Assembly: GCA_014490595.1 (NCBI GenBank)
Contig: CP061031.1
Span: forward strand, 1,860,001 to 1,924,000
Direction of reading: 5' to 3'
Origin: Corynebacterium wankanglinii
GTDB lineage: Bacteria; Actinomycetota; Actinomycetes; Mycobacteriales; Mycobacteriaceae
Length of the DNA: 64,000 nucleotides
The position numbers were made by a program, and so were the translations under genes. This document shows positions 20,549 to 29,351 of the stretch, piece by piece; the first letter of the stretch is position 1; the number at the start of each line of letters is the position of its first letter. The notes beneath the pieces were generated by a model. The model was not told where the DNA came from, searched no databases, and was given only the letters and a program-made list of their open reading frames with translations.

Positions 20549-22050
20549 CCCTGCCAGCGCTCGCGGTCCGCCTCTTCGCCTGTGCCGTAGTCGTACTCGT
20601 CGATCAGGCCGCGGCGGGCCTGCGAAGCACGCTTGCGCTCCGCCGCGGAGATGCGGTCCGTGCCGCTGAGGCGCGCGTCTTGGCCGCGGCCGGCCAGCGT
20701 GGGATCGCCGCCGATGGACGGCTCCCAGTCGAAGGAGATCTCCCCGATGGTGACGGTGTCGCCCTCATGTGCACCCGCCTTGCGCAGCATGTCTTCCACA
20801 CCCGCCTTGTTCAAGCGGTCGGACAGGTAGCCCACGGCCTCGTCGTTTTCAAAGTCGGTCTGGCGCACCCAGCGCTCCACCTTCTCGCCCGTGACCAACC
20901 AACCCTCGGGGTACATGGGGTCGCGCACGACCTCGATGCCGCCGTCATCGTGGCGGCGGCCGGCGAAGTTGGGGCGGATCACCTGCGGTTCGTCGCTAGG
21001 CACGCTGCGACGCTGCTTTCGGGAGCGCTTCACAATGTCCCACATGGCCCACTTCAGATCGTCCAGCCCTTCGCGCGTGGCGGTGGAGATCAAATACACC
21101 GGCCAGCCGAACCTCTCCTCGATGTCCGCGCGCAAGAACTCGGCGAGCTCTTTCGCCTCCGGGACGTCCATCTTGTTCAGCACCACCAGGCGGGGGCGCT
21201 CGCGCAAGTCGCCCAGGCCCGAATCCATATCGAGCTCGTCGGCGTAGGTGTCCAGCTCATGCTCGAGGGCCTCGATGTCGGAGATCGGGTCCCGGCCCGG
21301 CTCCATCGTGGCCACGTCGACGATGTGCGCGAGCACGGCGGTGCGCTCGATGTGGCGCAGGAAGTCCAGGCCCAGCCCCTTTCCCTGGCTCGCGCCCGGG
21401 ATCAAGCCCGGCACGTCCGCGATGGTAAACGTGTCGTGGCCGACCGTGACCACACCCAGGTTCGGCGCGAGCGTGGTAAACGGGTAATCCGCGATCTTCG
21501 GCTTCGCGGCGGACACCACCGAGATCAGCGAGGACTTACCTGCCGACGGAAACCCCACCAGCCCCACATCCGCCATCGACTTCAGCTCCAGGATGAGGTC
21601 ATGCGCCTCCCCCGGTTCGCCTTTGAGCGCGAACCCGGGGGCTTTGCGCTTCGCCGTCGCCAACGCTGCGTTGCCCAGGCCGCCGTAGCCGCCCTCCGCG
21701 GCGATGAAGCGGGTACCCGGCACGGTCAGGTCCGCCAGTACCTCACCGTCCTCGTCGCGCACGACGGTGCCGACTGGTACTTCGAGCACGAGGTCTTCGC
21801 CGCGCGCACCGTTGCGCCAATCGCCCGCGCCGTTGCCGCCACGCCCGGCCTTCACATGGGGCCGGTACTGGAAGTCCAGCAACGTATGCACCTGGGTGGA
21901 CACCTCGAGCACGATGTCGCCGCCGTGCCCGCCGTTGCCGCCGTCCGGCCCGCCGAGCGGCTTGAACTTCTCGCGGTGGACGGACGCGCAGCCGTGGCCG
22001 CCGTCGCCGGCCTGCAGGTGCAGCGTTGCGCGATCAACAAATTGGGCCAT
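20545..22050 (-). CDS. obg: GTPase Obg
   Basis: 501 aa from the ATG at 22050 ([18 protein letters not shown]), preceded by AGAAAGGTGGG. Domains: the Gly-rich Obg fold (about 1-160), a G domain with [11 protein letters not shown] (P-loop), [10 protein letters not shown] and NKMDVPEA, and the C-terminal OCT domain typical of Gram-positive Obg. It is an essential GTPase that supports 50S assembly and the stress response. It follows rplU-rpmA but is separated from rpmA by a terminator-like hairpin. Confidence 0.96.
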   Translation of the reverse strand: MAQFVDRATLHLQAGDGGHGCASVHREKFKPLGGPDGGNGGHGGDIVLEVSTQVHTLLDFQYRPHVKAGRGGNGAGDWRNGARGEDLVLEVPVGTVVRDEDGEVLADLTVPGTRFIAAEGGYGGLGNAALATAKRKAPGFALKGEPGEAHDLILELKSMADVGLVGFPSAGKSSLISVVSAAKPKIADYPFTTLAPNLGVVTVGHDTFTIADVPGLIPGASQGKGLGLDFLRHIERTAVLAHIVDVATMEPGRDPISDIEALEHELDTYADELDMDSGLGDLRERPRLVVLNKMDVPEAKELAEFLRADIEERFGWPVYLISTATREGLDDLKWAMWDIVKRSRKQRRSVPSDEPQVIRPNFAGRRHDDGGIEVVRDPMYPEGWLVTGEKVERWVRQTDFENDEAVGYLSDRLNKAGVEDMLRKAGAHEGDTVTIGEISFDWEPSIGGDPTLAGRGQDARLSGTDRISAAERKRASQARRGLIDEYDYGTGEEADRERWQG

Positions 22051-22093
22051 GGTTGGGGTCCCACCTTTCTTTCTGACACGGACGATGATATGC

Positions 22094-22128
22094 AAAAAGC
22101 GCCGTCGGCCCGTTCGGACCGGCGGCGC
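22094..22128 (-). terminator. Rho-independent terminator after rpmA
   Basis: Arms GCGCCGTCGG (22099-22108) and CCGGCGGCGC (22119-22128) pair over 10 bp with one G-T wobble. On the minus strand they are followed by a run of five T (22098-22094). It lies between rpmA and obg, so obg is partly uncoupled from the ribosomal protein genes. Confidence 0.75.
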
Positions 22129-22142
22129 CGATTCACCAGCGC

Positions 22143-22487
22143 TTAGGCGGTGGCGGTTGCCTCAGCGGCGGTGCCTTCATCCACAACACCTGCCGCCTCG
22201 GCCTGCTCGAGGACCTCGGAAGCGACGCCCTGGCCGTCAGCCGGGACGATGTTGACGATGCGGCGCTTGCGCTTGATGCCGAACTGGACGGAGCCGGAGG
22301 TCAGTGCGAACAGCGTGTCGTCGCCGCCACGGCCGACGTTGTCGCCCGGGTGGAACTTGGTGCCGCGCTGGCGAACGAGGATTTCGCCGGCCTTGACCTG
22401 CTGGCCACCGAAGCGCTTCACACCGAGGCGCTTGGACTCAGAGTCACGACCGTTCGCGGAGCTGGATGCACCTTTCTTGTGTGCCAT
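22143..22487 (-). CDS. rpmA: 50S ribosomal protein L27
   Basis: 114 aa, starting [20 protein letters not shown], so the mature N-terminus is exposed without a cleavable leader. AGGAG lies upstream of the ATG. L27 is a component of the large subunit near the peptidyl-transferase centre. The conserved part ends at about residue 87. The remaining roughly 27 residues are an Ala/Glu-rich tail not found in shorter L27 proteins. It lies directly downstream of rplU. Confidence 0.97.
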   Translation of the reverse strand: MAHKKGASSSANGRDSESKRLGVKRFGGQQVKAGEILVRQRGTKFHPGDNVGRGGDDTLFALTSGSVQFGIKRKRRIVNIVPADGQGVASEVLEQAEAAGVVDEGTAAEATATA

Positions 22488-22507
22488 AGTTCAAATTCTC
22501 CTAGTGG

Positions 22508-22813
22508 TTACTTGATGCCGGTGATCTTGACGGTGGTCTGCGGCTGGCGGTGGCCCTGGCGCACCTTGTAGCCGGTCTTGTTCTTGTACTTCAGAATGTC
22601 GACCTTCTTGCCCTTACCGTGCTCGACGATTTCCGCGGTCACGTTGACCTTGGACAGAGCGTCCGCGCCGGAGGTGACGTCTGCGCCATCAACGAGAAGG
22701 ATCGGGGTGAGTTCGACCTTGTCGCCTGCTTCACCCTCAAGCTTCTCGACCTTGACGAGGTCGCCCTCGGCAACCTTGTACTGCTTGCCGCCGGTCTTGA
22801 CGATCGCGTACAT
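22508..22813 (-). CDS. rplU: 50S ribosomal protein L21
   Basis: 101 aa ([20 protein letters not shown]...), with the C-terminal signature [20 protein letters not shown]. It binds 23S rRNA in the large subunit. AAGGGG lies upstream of the ATG. It is the first gene of the rplU-rpmA pair, conserved in nearly all bacteria, and has a 184-bp leader region behind it. Confidence 0.97.
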   Translation of the reverse strand: MYAIVKTGGKQYKVAEGDLVKVEKLEGEAGDKVELTPILLVDGADVTSGADALSKVNVTAEIVEHGKGKKVDILKYKNKTGYKVRQGHRQPQTTVKITGIK

Positions 22814-22997
22814 AGAGGGTTACCCCTTATCTCTACTCGCCCGCCCCTGGCATGCACAGGGGCGGAATGGAACAGTTTGAGCGCTTCGGGGCCGGTAACG
22901 AGCCAGCCGTACCCGCATGCGTAGGCAACGAGGCGGCACGCCCCGAAACAGCGACTCGGCAAGACTACACCGGCACCTCGCGCTTTACCAAACCGCG
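22814..22997 (-). other. rplU upstream region with a possible structured leader
   Basis: 184 bp without a gene between rne and rplU. Two arms, CTTCGGGGC (22884-22892) and GCCCCGAA (22940-22947), can pair across about 47 nt, so the rplU mRNA may have a folded leader. I see no known riboswitch. A promoter for rplU-rpmA probably lies here, but I could not fix its hexamers. Confidence 0.35.
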
Positions 22998-25868
22998 CTA
23001 GCTGCTGCGTCGCGTAGCGCGCCGCCGTCCGCGCCGCGGGGAAGCCTGTGCTTCTCGACGCCGTTCCGCAGCACCCGCATCTTCCTTGCCGCCGCCCTGG
23101 GTGGTTTGGGCGGTTGCACGCTCTGCCGCAACCGAGGCGTTGGATTTGCGCACCGCGCGGCGCCGGCCTCGACGGCTAGCGGATGGCTTCGCTGGCGCGG
23201 ATGCATTCGCACGCTCCTCGGTGCGCGTGTCCTCCTGAGCCTGTTCGGGCTCTGCGAAGTCCTCGCGGCGAGGGCGGTGGTCCGAGCGGGAGTTGCCGCG
23301 GGTCCGGCGCTTGCGGCGCGGCGAGTTCTCGAACTCCTCCACCGCGTCCTCGTAGCTCGGCTGCGGCTCCTGCGCCGGCACATCGTGGGTGGCGTCCTCC
23401 GGCGCTGGTTGGCGCTTTTGCTGGTCCTGCGCTTCCGGCTGCTTCCCGCGCCCGCGGCTGCCACCACGGCGTCCGCGGCGCCGCGACGAGCGGCGGCGCC
23501 CGTCCGCGTCGTCGTCGAGCGAGCCGTCCGGCCCCGTCGCCCCGGCATCACCGCGCGAATCCGCGTCGGTGGGCGTGTCCTCCTGGGCGGGGTCCTCGTC
23601 GCTGAAGATGGAGTTGAGGAGGTTGTCCATCTCGTCGTCGTTGAGGGGCTTGCGCTTGGAGCGACGCTGACTCCGCGACTTGTGCTCGCGGCCGCCGTCA
23701 CGGTCACCCTCGCGGCCGCCGTCCTGGGCAGCGTCTTTGTCACGGCTGCGGGTTGCGCGGCGCTCGTCGCGGCCGCGCTCGGAGTACGGGTCGTGCTCCA
23801 CCGGGTCGTCGGTGACGATGATGCCGCGGCCGCCGCAGCACTCGCACTCGGTAGAGAAGGTCTCCAAAAGCCCGTTGCCAAGGCGCTTGCGGGTCATCTG
23901 CACCAGGCCCAATGAGGTCACCTCGGAGACCTGGTGGCGGGTGCGGTCACGCCCGAGCGCCTCGTTGAGGCGGCGCAGCACGAGCTCCTGGTTTTCGGGG
24001 AGGATCATGTCGATGAAGTCGATGATGATCATGCCGCCGATGTCGCGCAGGCGGATCTGCCGCACGATCTCCTCGGCGGCCTCGAGGTTGTTGGAGGTCA
24101 CGGTCTCCTCCAACGAGCCGCCGGAGCCGGTGAACTTGCCGGTGTTGACGTCGATGACGGTCATCGCCTCGGTGCGGTCGATCACGAGCGTGCCGCCGGA
24201 GGGCAGCCAGACGGTGCGCGACAGCGCCTTTTGCAGCTGCTCGTCGATGCGGTGGACTTCAAAAGCGTCCTTGCCGTCGTGCGCGTCGCGGTCGAACTTC
24301 TCCACACGGTCCAGCAGGTCCGGTGCGACGGACTGCACGTAGGCGTGCACGGTGTTCCACGGCTTGCGCCCATCCACGATGAGGGACGTGAAGTCCTCGT
24401 TGAACAGGTCGCGCACGACCTTGACCAGGATGTTCGGCTCCTCGTACAAGGTGACCGGCTTGGCGCCTTTCGACGACTTTTCCTTCTCCGCCTGCTCTTG
24501 GATCGCGGTCCACTGGTTGTGCAGGCGGTTCACGTCGGCGGCGATCGCCTCCTCCGGCACGTTCTCCGCGGCCGTTCTGATGATCGCCCCGCCCTTGCCG
24601 GGCACCACGTTGTTCAGGATCTCTTTCAGGCGCTTGCGCTCCGGCGCCGGCAGCTTGCGGGAGATGCCGGCACTGCGACCGCCCGGCACGTACACCAGGT
24701 AGCGGCCTGCCAGGGAGATCTGCGTGGTCAACCGCGCGCCCTTGTGCCCGACCGGGTCCTTGGTCACCTGCACCAGCACTTGGTCGCCGGACTTGAGCGC
24801 CTGTTCGATGCGGCGCGAACGTCCGCCGAGACCTGCGGATTTCCAGTCCACCTCGCTGGCGTAGAGCACGCCGTTGCGGCCCTGCCCGATGTCTATGAAG
24901 GCCGCCTCCATGCTGGACAGCACGTTCTGCACACGCCCGAGGTAGATGTTGCCGATCATGGAGGACTGGCTCTCCGCCGTGACAAAATGCTCGACGAGCA
25001 GACCGTCCTCGAGCACAGCGACCTGCGTGATCTTGCCGTGGCCGTCGTGACGGTCGCGCTCGCGCACCACCATGTGGCGCTCCACGGACTCGCGGCGGGC
25101 GAGGAACTCCGCCTGGCTCACAATGCGGGAGCGTTTGCGCTGCTCCTCGCGTTTTTCGGTGCGGCGTCGGCGCTGGGCTTCCAGGCGCGAGGACCCCTTG
25201 ATCGCCTTCGGCTCCTCGATCGGTTCGGGCTCGTGCCTCTCGACGTCCTCCGGTTCCCCCTCCGGCGAAGCGACGTCGTCACGCTGCTGCTCCTCCTGCG
25301 TCGGCGCTGCAGCCCGGGTGGCGCGGCGGCGTTTGCGGTCGGGAGCCTTGAACAGCGGCGCCCGGTTGGTGGCCTCCTCCGGGACGGGGGTGACCGCAGG
25401 CTCCACGTCGATGAGCGGATCCTCCTCGGCGGGATCGCGCAGATCCGCCTCGACCTTTTCCTCGATCTGGTGGATCTCGTTTTCCACGTCTTTGCGCACG
25501 CGCTGGCGGATCTTCTCATCCGCAACGTCGTCTGCTGCCGGGGTGTCGGGGTGCTCTGGGGCGGTGGCCGCCAAGGCGTCGAGAAGCTGCTCGCTTTCCG
25601 CCCGCGTCAGCGTGGACTGCGCCACCTTGACCACGCCCAGCTCGGACAGCGCCACCACGAGCTCCTTAGACGGCACTCCTAGCGCCTTGGCCAGGGTAAA
25701 CACGCGAGTCTTGTCCGCCAGCTGCGAGCGGTCGAACGCCGCGTACGGGTTGTCCGCCGGCTGCGCTTGCGGCGCCGCCTTCTTCCCCGTCTTTTTCACC
25801 GCTCGCCTGCGAGACGTCTTCTTCTCCGGCGTGTCGCCCTTGTCAGCGGATGCCTTGTGACCAGCCAA
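22998..25868 (-). CDS. rne: Ribonuclease E/G with an IF2-N-like N-terminal domain
   Basis: About 956 aa from a TTG at 25868, preceded by GGAGAG at seven bases; another TTG at 25883 is in frame. N-terminal residues about 45-95 (RVFTLAKALGVPSKELVVAL) resemble the IF2-N/translation-initiation-factor domain. The catalytic core follows: an S1 domain (GNIYLGRVQNVLSSMEAAFI), the two metal-binding aspartates (DVNTGKF and IDFIDM) and a Zn-link-like CECCGGRG. Long Arg-rich and acidic extensions flank the core and would serve as RNA and protein docking regions. This is the main endoribonuclease for mRNA decay and rRNA processing. Confidence 0.93.
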   Translation of the reverse strand: MAGHKASADKGDTPEKKTSRRRAVKKTGKKAAPQAQPADNPYAAFDRSQLADKTRVFTLAKALGVPSKELVVALSELGVVKVAQSTLTRAESEQLLDALAATAPEHPDTPAADDVADEKIRQRVRKDVENEIHQIEEKVEADLRDPAEEDPLIDVEPAVTPVPEEATNRAPLFKAPDRKRRRATRAAAPTQEEQQRDDVASPEGEPEDVERHEPEPIEEPKAIKGSSRLEAQRRRRTEKREEQRKRSRIVSQAEFLARRESVERHMVVRERDRHDGHGKITQVAVLEDGLLVEHFVTAESQSSMIGNIYLGRVQNVLSSMEAAFIDIGQGRNGVLYASEVDWKSAGLGGRSRRIEQALKSGDQVLVQVTKDPVGHKGARLTTQISLAGRYLVYVPGGRSAGISRKLPAPERKRLKEILNNVVPGKGGAIIRTAAENVPEEAIAADVNRLHNQWTAIQEQAEKEKSSKGAKPVTLYEEPNILVKVVRDLFNEDFTSLIVDGRKPWNTVHAYVQSVAPDLLDRVEKFDRDAHDGKDAFEVHRIDEQLQKALSRTVWLPSGGTLVIDRTEAMTVIDVNTGKFTGSGGSLEETVTSNNLEAAEEIVRQIRLRDIGGMIIIDFIDMILPENQELVLRRLNEALGRDRTRHQVSEVTSLGLVQMTRKRLGNGLLETFSTECECCGGRGIIVTDDPVEHDPYSERGRDERRATRSRDKDAAQDGGREGDRDGGREHKSRSQRRSKRKPLNDDEMDNLLNSIFSDEDPAQEDTPTDADSRGDAGATGPDGSLDDDADGRRRSSRRRGRRGGSRGRGKQPEAQDQQKRQPAPEDATHDVPAQEPQPSYEDAVEEFENSPRRKRRTRGNSRSDHRPRREDFAEPEQAQEDTRTEERANASAPAKPSASRRGRRRAVRKSNASVAAERATAQTTQGGGKEDAGAAERRREAQASPRRGRRRATRRSS

Positions 25869-26051
25869 TACGTCACTCTCCAATTTTGCTCAGCCGCACC
25901 ACGCTGGGGCGGGCCGGGCGCTGGCAGCATGGTGCCGAAGCGGCCGCGCGGCGAGCCCCACGGGGCGGTACGTGTGAAAGTTTCCTGGCGTCGCACTGCG
26001 GCGCCTGCGCTGACCATTGTGGCACAGTGGTCCACGCAGCGCGGAGAGGGT

Positions 26052-26612
26052 TTACTTTTCCGCCAACCGCAGCAGGTCCGCCACGGCCGCCACCGGCGCG
26101 TTCGGGTGCTGCTCTGTGAGCGCTGTGCCCACCACGATCTGCAGTACACGCGCTGAGCTCAGCTGCGCCACGCCACTGCTGCGCAGCATCTCGGCGATCA
26201 TGTCTTTGAGCTCCTGCAGTGCGTGATCGACGCTGGACCCGACCTCGTTCGGCTCGCGCTGCGCCTCCACGAACGCCGTGATCACAGAGCGGGCGCGCCC
26301 CGGTTGCCCGCACGCAACGACATCGACCGCGGCCTCAGCCAGAAACACCGGATCCTTCAGGTCGGCCCCCTGCGCGGTGGCCCGCGCAAACGCCGCACGA
26401 CGCCGCTCAACCAGACGGTCGAAACAAGTGACCACAAGTTTGTCGCGCGTGGAGTAGTAGTAGCCGATGGATCCCACCGGCACCGAAGCCGCTGCCGCGA
26501 CCTGCCGGTGCGTGACGCCTTTCAGCCCCTCGGAGAGCAATAGCGTGATCGCCGCATCCAGGATTGCAGAGCGCTTCTCCACCGCTCTTGCCTGCTCGCT
26601 GCGAGCTGCCAC
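26052..26612 (-). CDS. TetR-family transcriptional regulator
   Basis: About 186 aa from the GTG at 26612 (preceded by AGGCAGG); a TTG at 26648 is in frame but lies inside the operator palindrome. The helix-turn-helix is typical (GVTHRQVAAAASVPVGSIGYYY). The C-terminal ligand domain has no recognisable specificity. It is alone, downstream of ndk in orientation, with a strong promoter and a palindrome at its start. It is therefore probably self-repressing; other targets are unknown. Confidence 0.88.
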   Translation of the reverse strand: MAARSEQARAVEKRSAILDAAITLLLSEGLKGVTHRQVAAAASVPVGSIGYYYSTRDKLVVTCFDRLVERRRAAFARATAQGADLKDPVFLAEAAVDVVACGQPGRARSVITAFVEAQREPNEVGSSVDHALQELKDMIAEMLRSSGVAQLSSARVLQIVVGTALTEQHPNAPVAAVADLLRLAEK

Positions 26613-26636
26613 TGCTACCTGCCTTTCTACCCGTCC

Positions 26637-26682
26637 GGTTACATGCAACCCTATTTATACAACAAGTCCGTGAGAATGCTAA
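26637..26682 (-). promoter_or_regulatory. Promoter and candidate TetR operator
   Basis: On the minus strand TTAGCA (26682-26677), a 17-bp spacer and TATAAA (26659-26654) form a good promoter. The palindrome GGTTACATGCAACC (26637-26650, 12 of 14 positions symmetrical) covers the expected transcription start near 26647, which is where a repressor would act. Confidence 0.65.
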
Positions 26683-26702
26683 GAATGCCCGCCCCAGACG
26701 TG

Positions 26703-26732
26703 AAAAGCACCGCAGCCGACTGGCTGCGGTGC
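26703..26732 (-). terminator. Rho-independent terminator after ndk
   Basis: A perfect 11-bp stem (GCACCGCAGCC / GGCTGCGGTGC, 26707-26717 and 26722-26732) with a 4-nt loop, followed on the minus strand by TTTT. Confidence 0.88.
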
Positions 26733-26746
26733 ATCTGCGCGGTGCG

Positions 26747-27157
26747 TTAGAGGTTGGGGAACCAGATGCCGATCTCGCGCTCGGCCGACTCCGGCGAATC
26801 GGAGCCGTGCACGACGTTCTCCCCCACGGACAGCGCGTAGTCGCCGCGGATGGTGCCCGGGGTGGCCTTGGACACCGGGTCGGTGCCGCCAGCGAGCTGG
26901 CGCCACGCCTCGATGGCGCGCTCGCCCTCAACGATGCCGGCGACCAGCGGGGCGGAGGTGATGAAGTCCACCAGCTCACCGAAGAACGGCTTGTCCTTGT
27001 GCTCCGCGTAGTGCTTCTCCGCGGTCTCGCGGTCCGCGGTGCGCAGGTCCAGCTCCACGAGCTTGAGGCCCTTGCGCTCGATGCGGGCGATGATGTCGCC
27101 GACGTGTCCGTTTGCCACGCCGTCAGGCTTAATCAGGATGAGAGTGCGTTCAGTCAT
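26747..27157 (-). CDS. ndk: Nucleoside diphosphate kinase
   Basis: 136 aa ([20 protein letters not shown]). The catalytic histidine is in the [16 protein letters not shown] motif. It transfers phosphate between nucleoside di- and triphosphates through a phosphohistidine. It keeps the actinobacterial position downstream of the folC block, although here a membrane protein gene and a plus-strand ligase gene lie between them. Confidence 0.97.
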   Translation of the reverse strand: MTERTLILIKPDGVANGHVGDIIARIERKGLKLVELDLRTADRETAEKHYAEHKDKPFFGELVDFITSAPLVAGIVEGERAIEAWRQLAGGTDPVSKATPGTIRGDYALSVGENVVHGSDSPESAEREIGIWFPNL

Positions 27158-27185
27158 AGCCTCAAACCTTACCCCAAAGTCCTAT

Positions 27186-27491
27186 TTAAGCCTCCCGCAC
27201 GATGCGCGCTGCGTCCTCAGGTGAGGTCCCCCGGAACCACAGTTGCACCTGCTGCACTGCCAGTTGGAAATTGCCCTCGTCTTTCATGCGCTGCACGGTG
27301 GCCAGCTTTTCGTCGTCAAGCGTGGGCGCAACCTCCTCGCGCAGCTTGTACTGCTCGTAGAACCCCAGAACCAAAAACAGCCCTGCCGCGACAATCGCCG
27401 CCGTACCCGCCCACCCCGGTAACGAGGTGTAGACGGCCACCACCGCGACGAGGGAGAACACGGCCGCCAGAACGAAGCTCACGATGCGCAT
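27186..27491 (-). CDS. Small two-helix membrane protein, unknown function
   Basis: 101 aa from the ATG at 27491; the frame is open further upstream but only as an antisense shadow of the ligase gene. Two adjacent hydrophobic helices (IVSFVLAAVFSLVAVVAVY and AAIVAAGLFLVLGFYEQY) are followed by a charged cytosolic tail with helical heptads and a terminal RGTSPEDAARIVREA. I recognise no family. It lies 28 bp upstream of ndk and is divergent from the ligase gene by 25 bp. Confidence 0.75.
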   Translation of the reverse strand: MRIVSFVLAAVFSLVAVVAVYTSLPGWAGTAAIVAAGLFLVLGFYEQYKLREEVAPTLDDEKLATVQRMKDEGNFQLAVQQVQLWFRGTSPEDAARIVREA

Positions 27492-27516
27492 GGGCAATAC
27501 CGTAGCCTTGTTTGCC

Positions 27517-28929
27517 ATGGTGCACAGCAGTCCGCTGCCGGACATCACCCTGCCCGGCACAGCTTTCGACCGCATGGTCCCCACCAACGTCGCGCTGCCG
27601 GCCATCACCGAAATCGATACCGGCCGCACGGTCACGTACGGCGAGCTCGCCGAGCTCGCAAACGCCGCTGCCGCGCGCTTGCGCAGCCGCGGCGTCGGCC
27701 CGGGCTGCGTGGTGGAGCTGCGGCTTTCCAACTCGATCGATTTCGCGGTGGCTCTGCTCGCGGTCGCCCGAACCGGCGCGGCCGCGGCGCTCATCGGGCC
27801 TTCGCTTATCGACGCCGAAGCTTCGCGCCTGTCTAGCGTCGCCGGCACCACCCACCGCGTCGAACCGGGCGACCTGGCCCCGGGGCCAGGAGCGGCTTTC
27901 GACCCGGCCGATCCGGACTGGGTGGCCGCCATCCCGTTTTCCTCCGGCACCACCGGTCTTGCCAAGGGCGTGGAACTGACCCACCGTTCGATCGCTGCGA
28001 ACGCCGCCCAGTTCAACGCCGCGCTCGCCGCCAGCGGCATCGGCGAGGGCACGCGGGTGGCAGCTCCCCTGCCGTTTTCCCACATCTACGGGCTAAACAC
28101 GCTGCTGCTGTCCTCGCTTGCGGCCCGCCGCCACGTGTTCACCGCCGCGCGCTTCGATCTCGCCGCGTTCGCCGCGGCCCACCGCAACCACGGCATCGAG
28201 CTGAGTTACATCGCCCCGCCGATCGCGCTCGCTCTCGCGAACTCCCCCAACGTCGACCCCGCAGATTTCGCCACCACCGCGCACATGGTCTGCGGGGCCG
28301 CGCCGCTGAGCGAGTCGGTGGCCCGCCGCGTTGAGGAGCGCCTCGGCGTGGTCGTGCTCCAGGGCTACGGCACCACGGAGTCTTCCCCTGTGACCCACGT
28401 GGGCATCGCCGGGCGTTCGAACCCCGGCACCATCGGGTTCGCGCTGCCCAACACGCAGTTTCGCATCGTGGACGTCGACACTGGCGCGGAGGTGCCGGAC
28501 GGCACCGCCGGCGAACTGCAGGTCCAGGGCCCTCAAGTCATGCGCGGCTACGTGGACAACCCCACCGCCACGCAAACCGCCATCACGGACGGCTGGCTGC
28601 GCACCGGTGACATCGCCCGCGTAAACCCGGACGAAACCGTCACGGTGGTCGACCGCGCGAAGGACGTGTTCAAGTACCACGGGTTCCAGGTCGCCCCCGC
28701 CGAGCTGGAGGCGCTGCTGCTTACGCACCCACTCGTCGACGACGTGGCTGTGGCCGAGCGCGGCGGGGTGCCGAAGGCTATCGTCGTGAAGCAGGATGGC
28801 CTAGACGAAGCCACCGTCATGGCGTGGGTTGCGCAGCGCGTCACCGCCTACAAGAAGGTGCGCGCAGTGGAGTTCGTCGCCGAAATCCCACGCAACGCCG
28901 CCGGCAAAATCTTGCGCAAGGACCTCTAA
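27517..28929 (+). CDS. AMP-dependent acyl-CoA synthetase/ligase
   Basis: About 470 aa from the ATG at 27517, with a TAGCCT hexamer 8 nt upstream and no Shine-Dalgarno, so possibly leaderless. The ANL-superfamily motifs appear in order: FSSGTTGLAKGVELTHRS, GYGTTESSPV, GWLRTGDIA, KYHGFQVAPAELEALL and the catalytic-lysine region PRNAAGKILRKDL. It would activate a carboxylic acid as acyl-AMP and then acyl-CoA. It looks most like the 4-coumarate/fatty-acyl-CoA ligase group. The substrate is unknown. The stop overlaps the converging DUF4233 gene by 4 bp. Confidence 0.88.
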   Translation: MVHSSPLPDITLPGTAFDRMVPTNVALPAITEIDTGRTVTYGELAELANAAAARLRSRGVGPGCVVELRLSNSIDFAVALLAVARTGAAAALIGPSLIDAEASRLSSVAGTTHRVEPGDLAPGPGAAFDPADPDWVAAIPFSSGTTGLAKGVELTHRSIAANAAQFNAALAASGIGEGTRVAAPLPFSHIYGLNTLLLSSLAARRHVFTAARFDLAAFAAAHRNHGIELSYIAPPIALALANSPNVDPADFATTAHMVCGAAPLSESVARRVEERLGVVVLQGYGTTESSPVTHVGIAGRSNPGTIGFALPNTQFRIVDVDTGAEVPDGTAGELQVQGPQVMRGYVDNPTATQTAITDGWLRTGDIARVNPDETVTVVDRAKDVFKYHGFQVAPAELEALLLTHPLVDDVAVAERGGVPKAIVVKQDGLDEATVMAWVAQRVTAYKKVRAVEFVAEIPRNAAGKILRKDL

Positions 28930-29351
28930 GTGCCCAAGTGCTGGGTGGTGAGGTAGCCGCCGCGCATGCGCTGCACGATCTCCGAGCGCATGCGGATAAC
29001 GAAGTACCAGACAATGCCGAAGATGATGCCAACGGCCGTGACGGACCAGTGGATGAAAAAGCCGAAGATCAGCGGGATCTGCAGCGCCAGGTCGATCCAC
29101 AGCGCGGCGGGCTTCTTCTGGAAGAACGCCATCACCACATGGGCGAGCCCGACGACGGTGACGTAGACCCAGTTGAAGGTGGTCCAGTGCACCCCGTCGT
29201 CGACTTTCAAGATGACGGTGAGGATGAGCAGCACGGTGATGGCCTCCATGATCAGCGTGCCGGAAAGCACGCCGGTCAGCCCCGACATCGGGTCCTTGAC
29301 GGGCTGCTGCCCAGGGCCGAGCGGGCCCATCTGCTGGTTGCGGCGTTTCAT
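28926..29351 (-). CDS. DUF4233 membrane protein
   Basis: 141 aa with four hydrophobic helices and a short charged N-terminus (MKRRNQQMGPLGPGQQP). Proteins of this family lie between folC and ndk in most actinobacteria, and the same context here supports the assignment. The start overlaps the folC stop by 4 bp (ATGA), so the two are translated together. The function is unknown. Confidence 0.85.
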   Translation of the reverse strand: MKRRNQQMGPLGPGQQPVKDPMSGLTGVLSGTLIMEAITVLLILTVILKVDDGVHWTTFNWVYVTVVGLAHVVMAFFQKKPAALWIDLALQIPLIFGFFIHWSVTAVGIIFGIVWYFVIRMRSEIVQRMRGGYLTTQHLGT

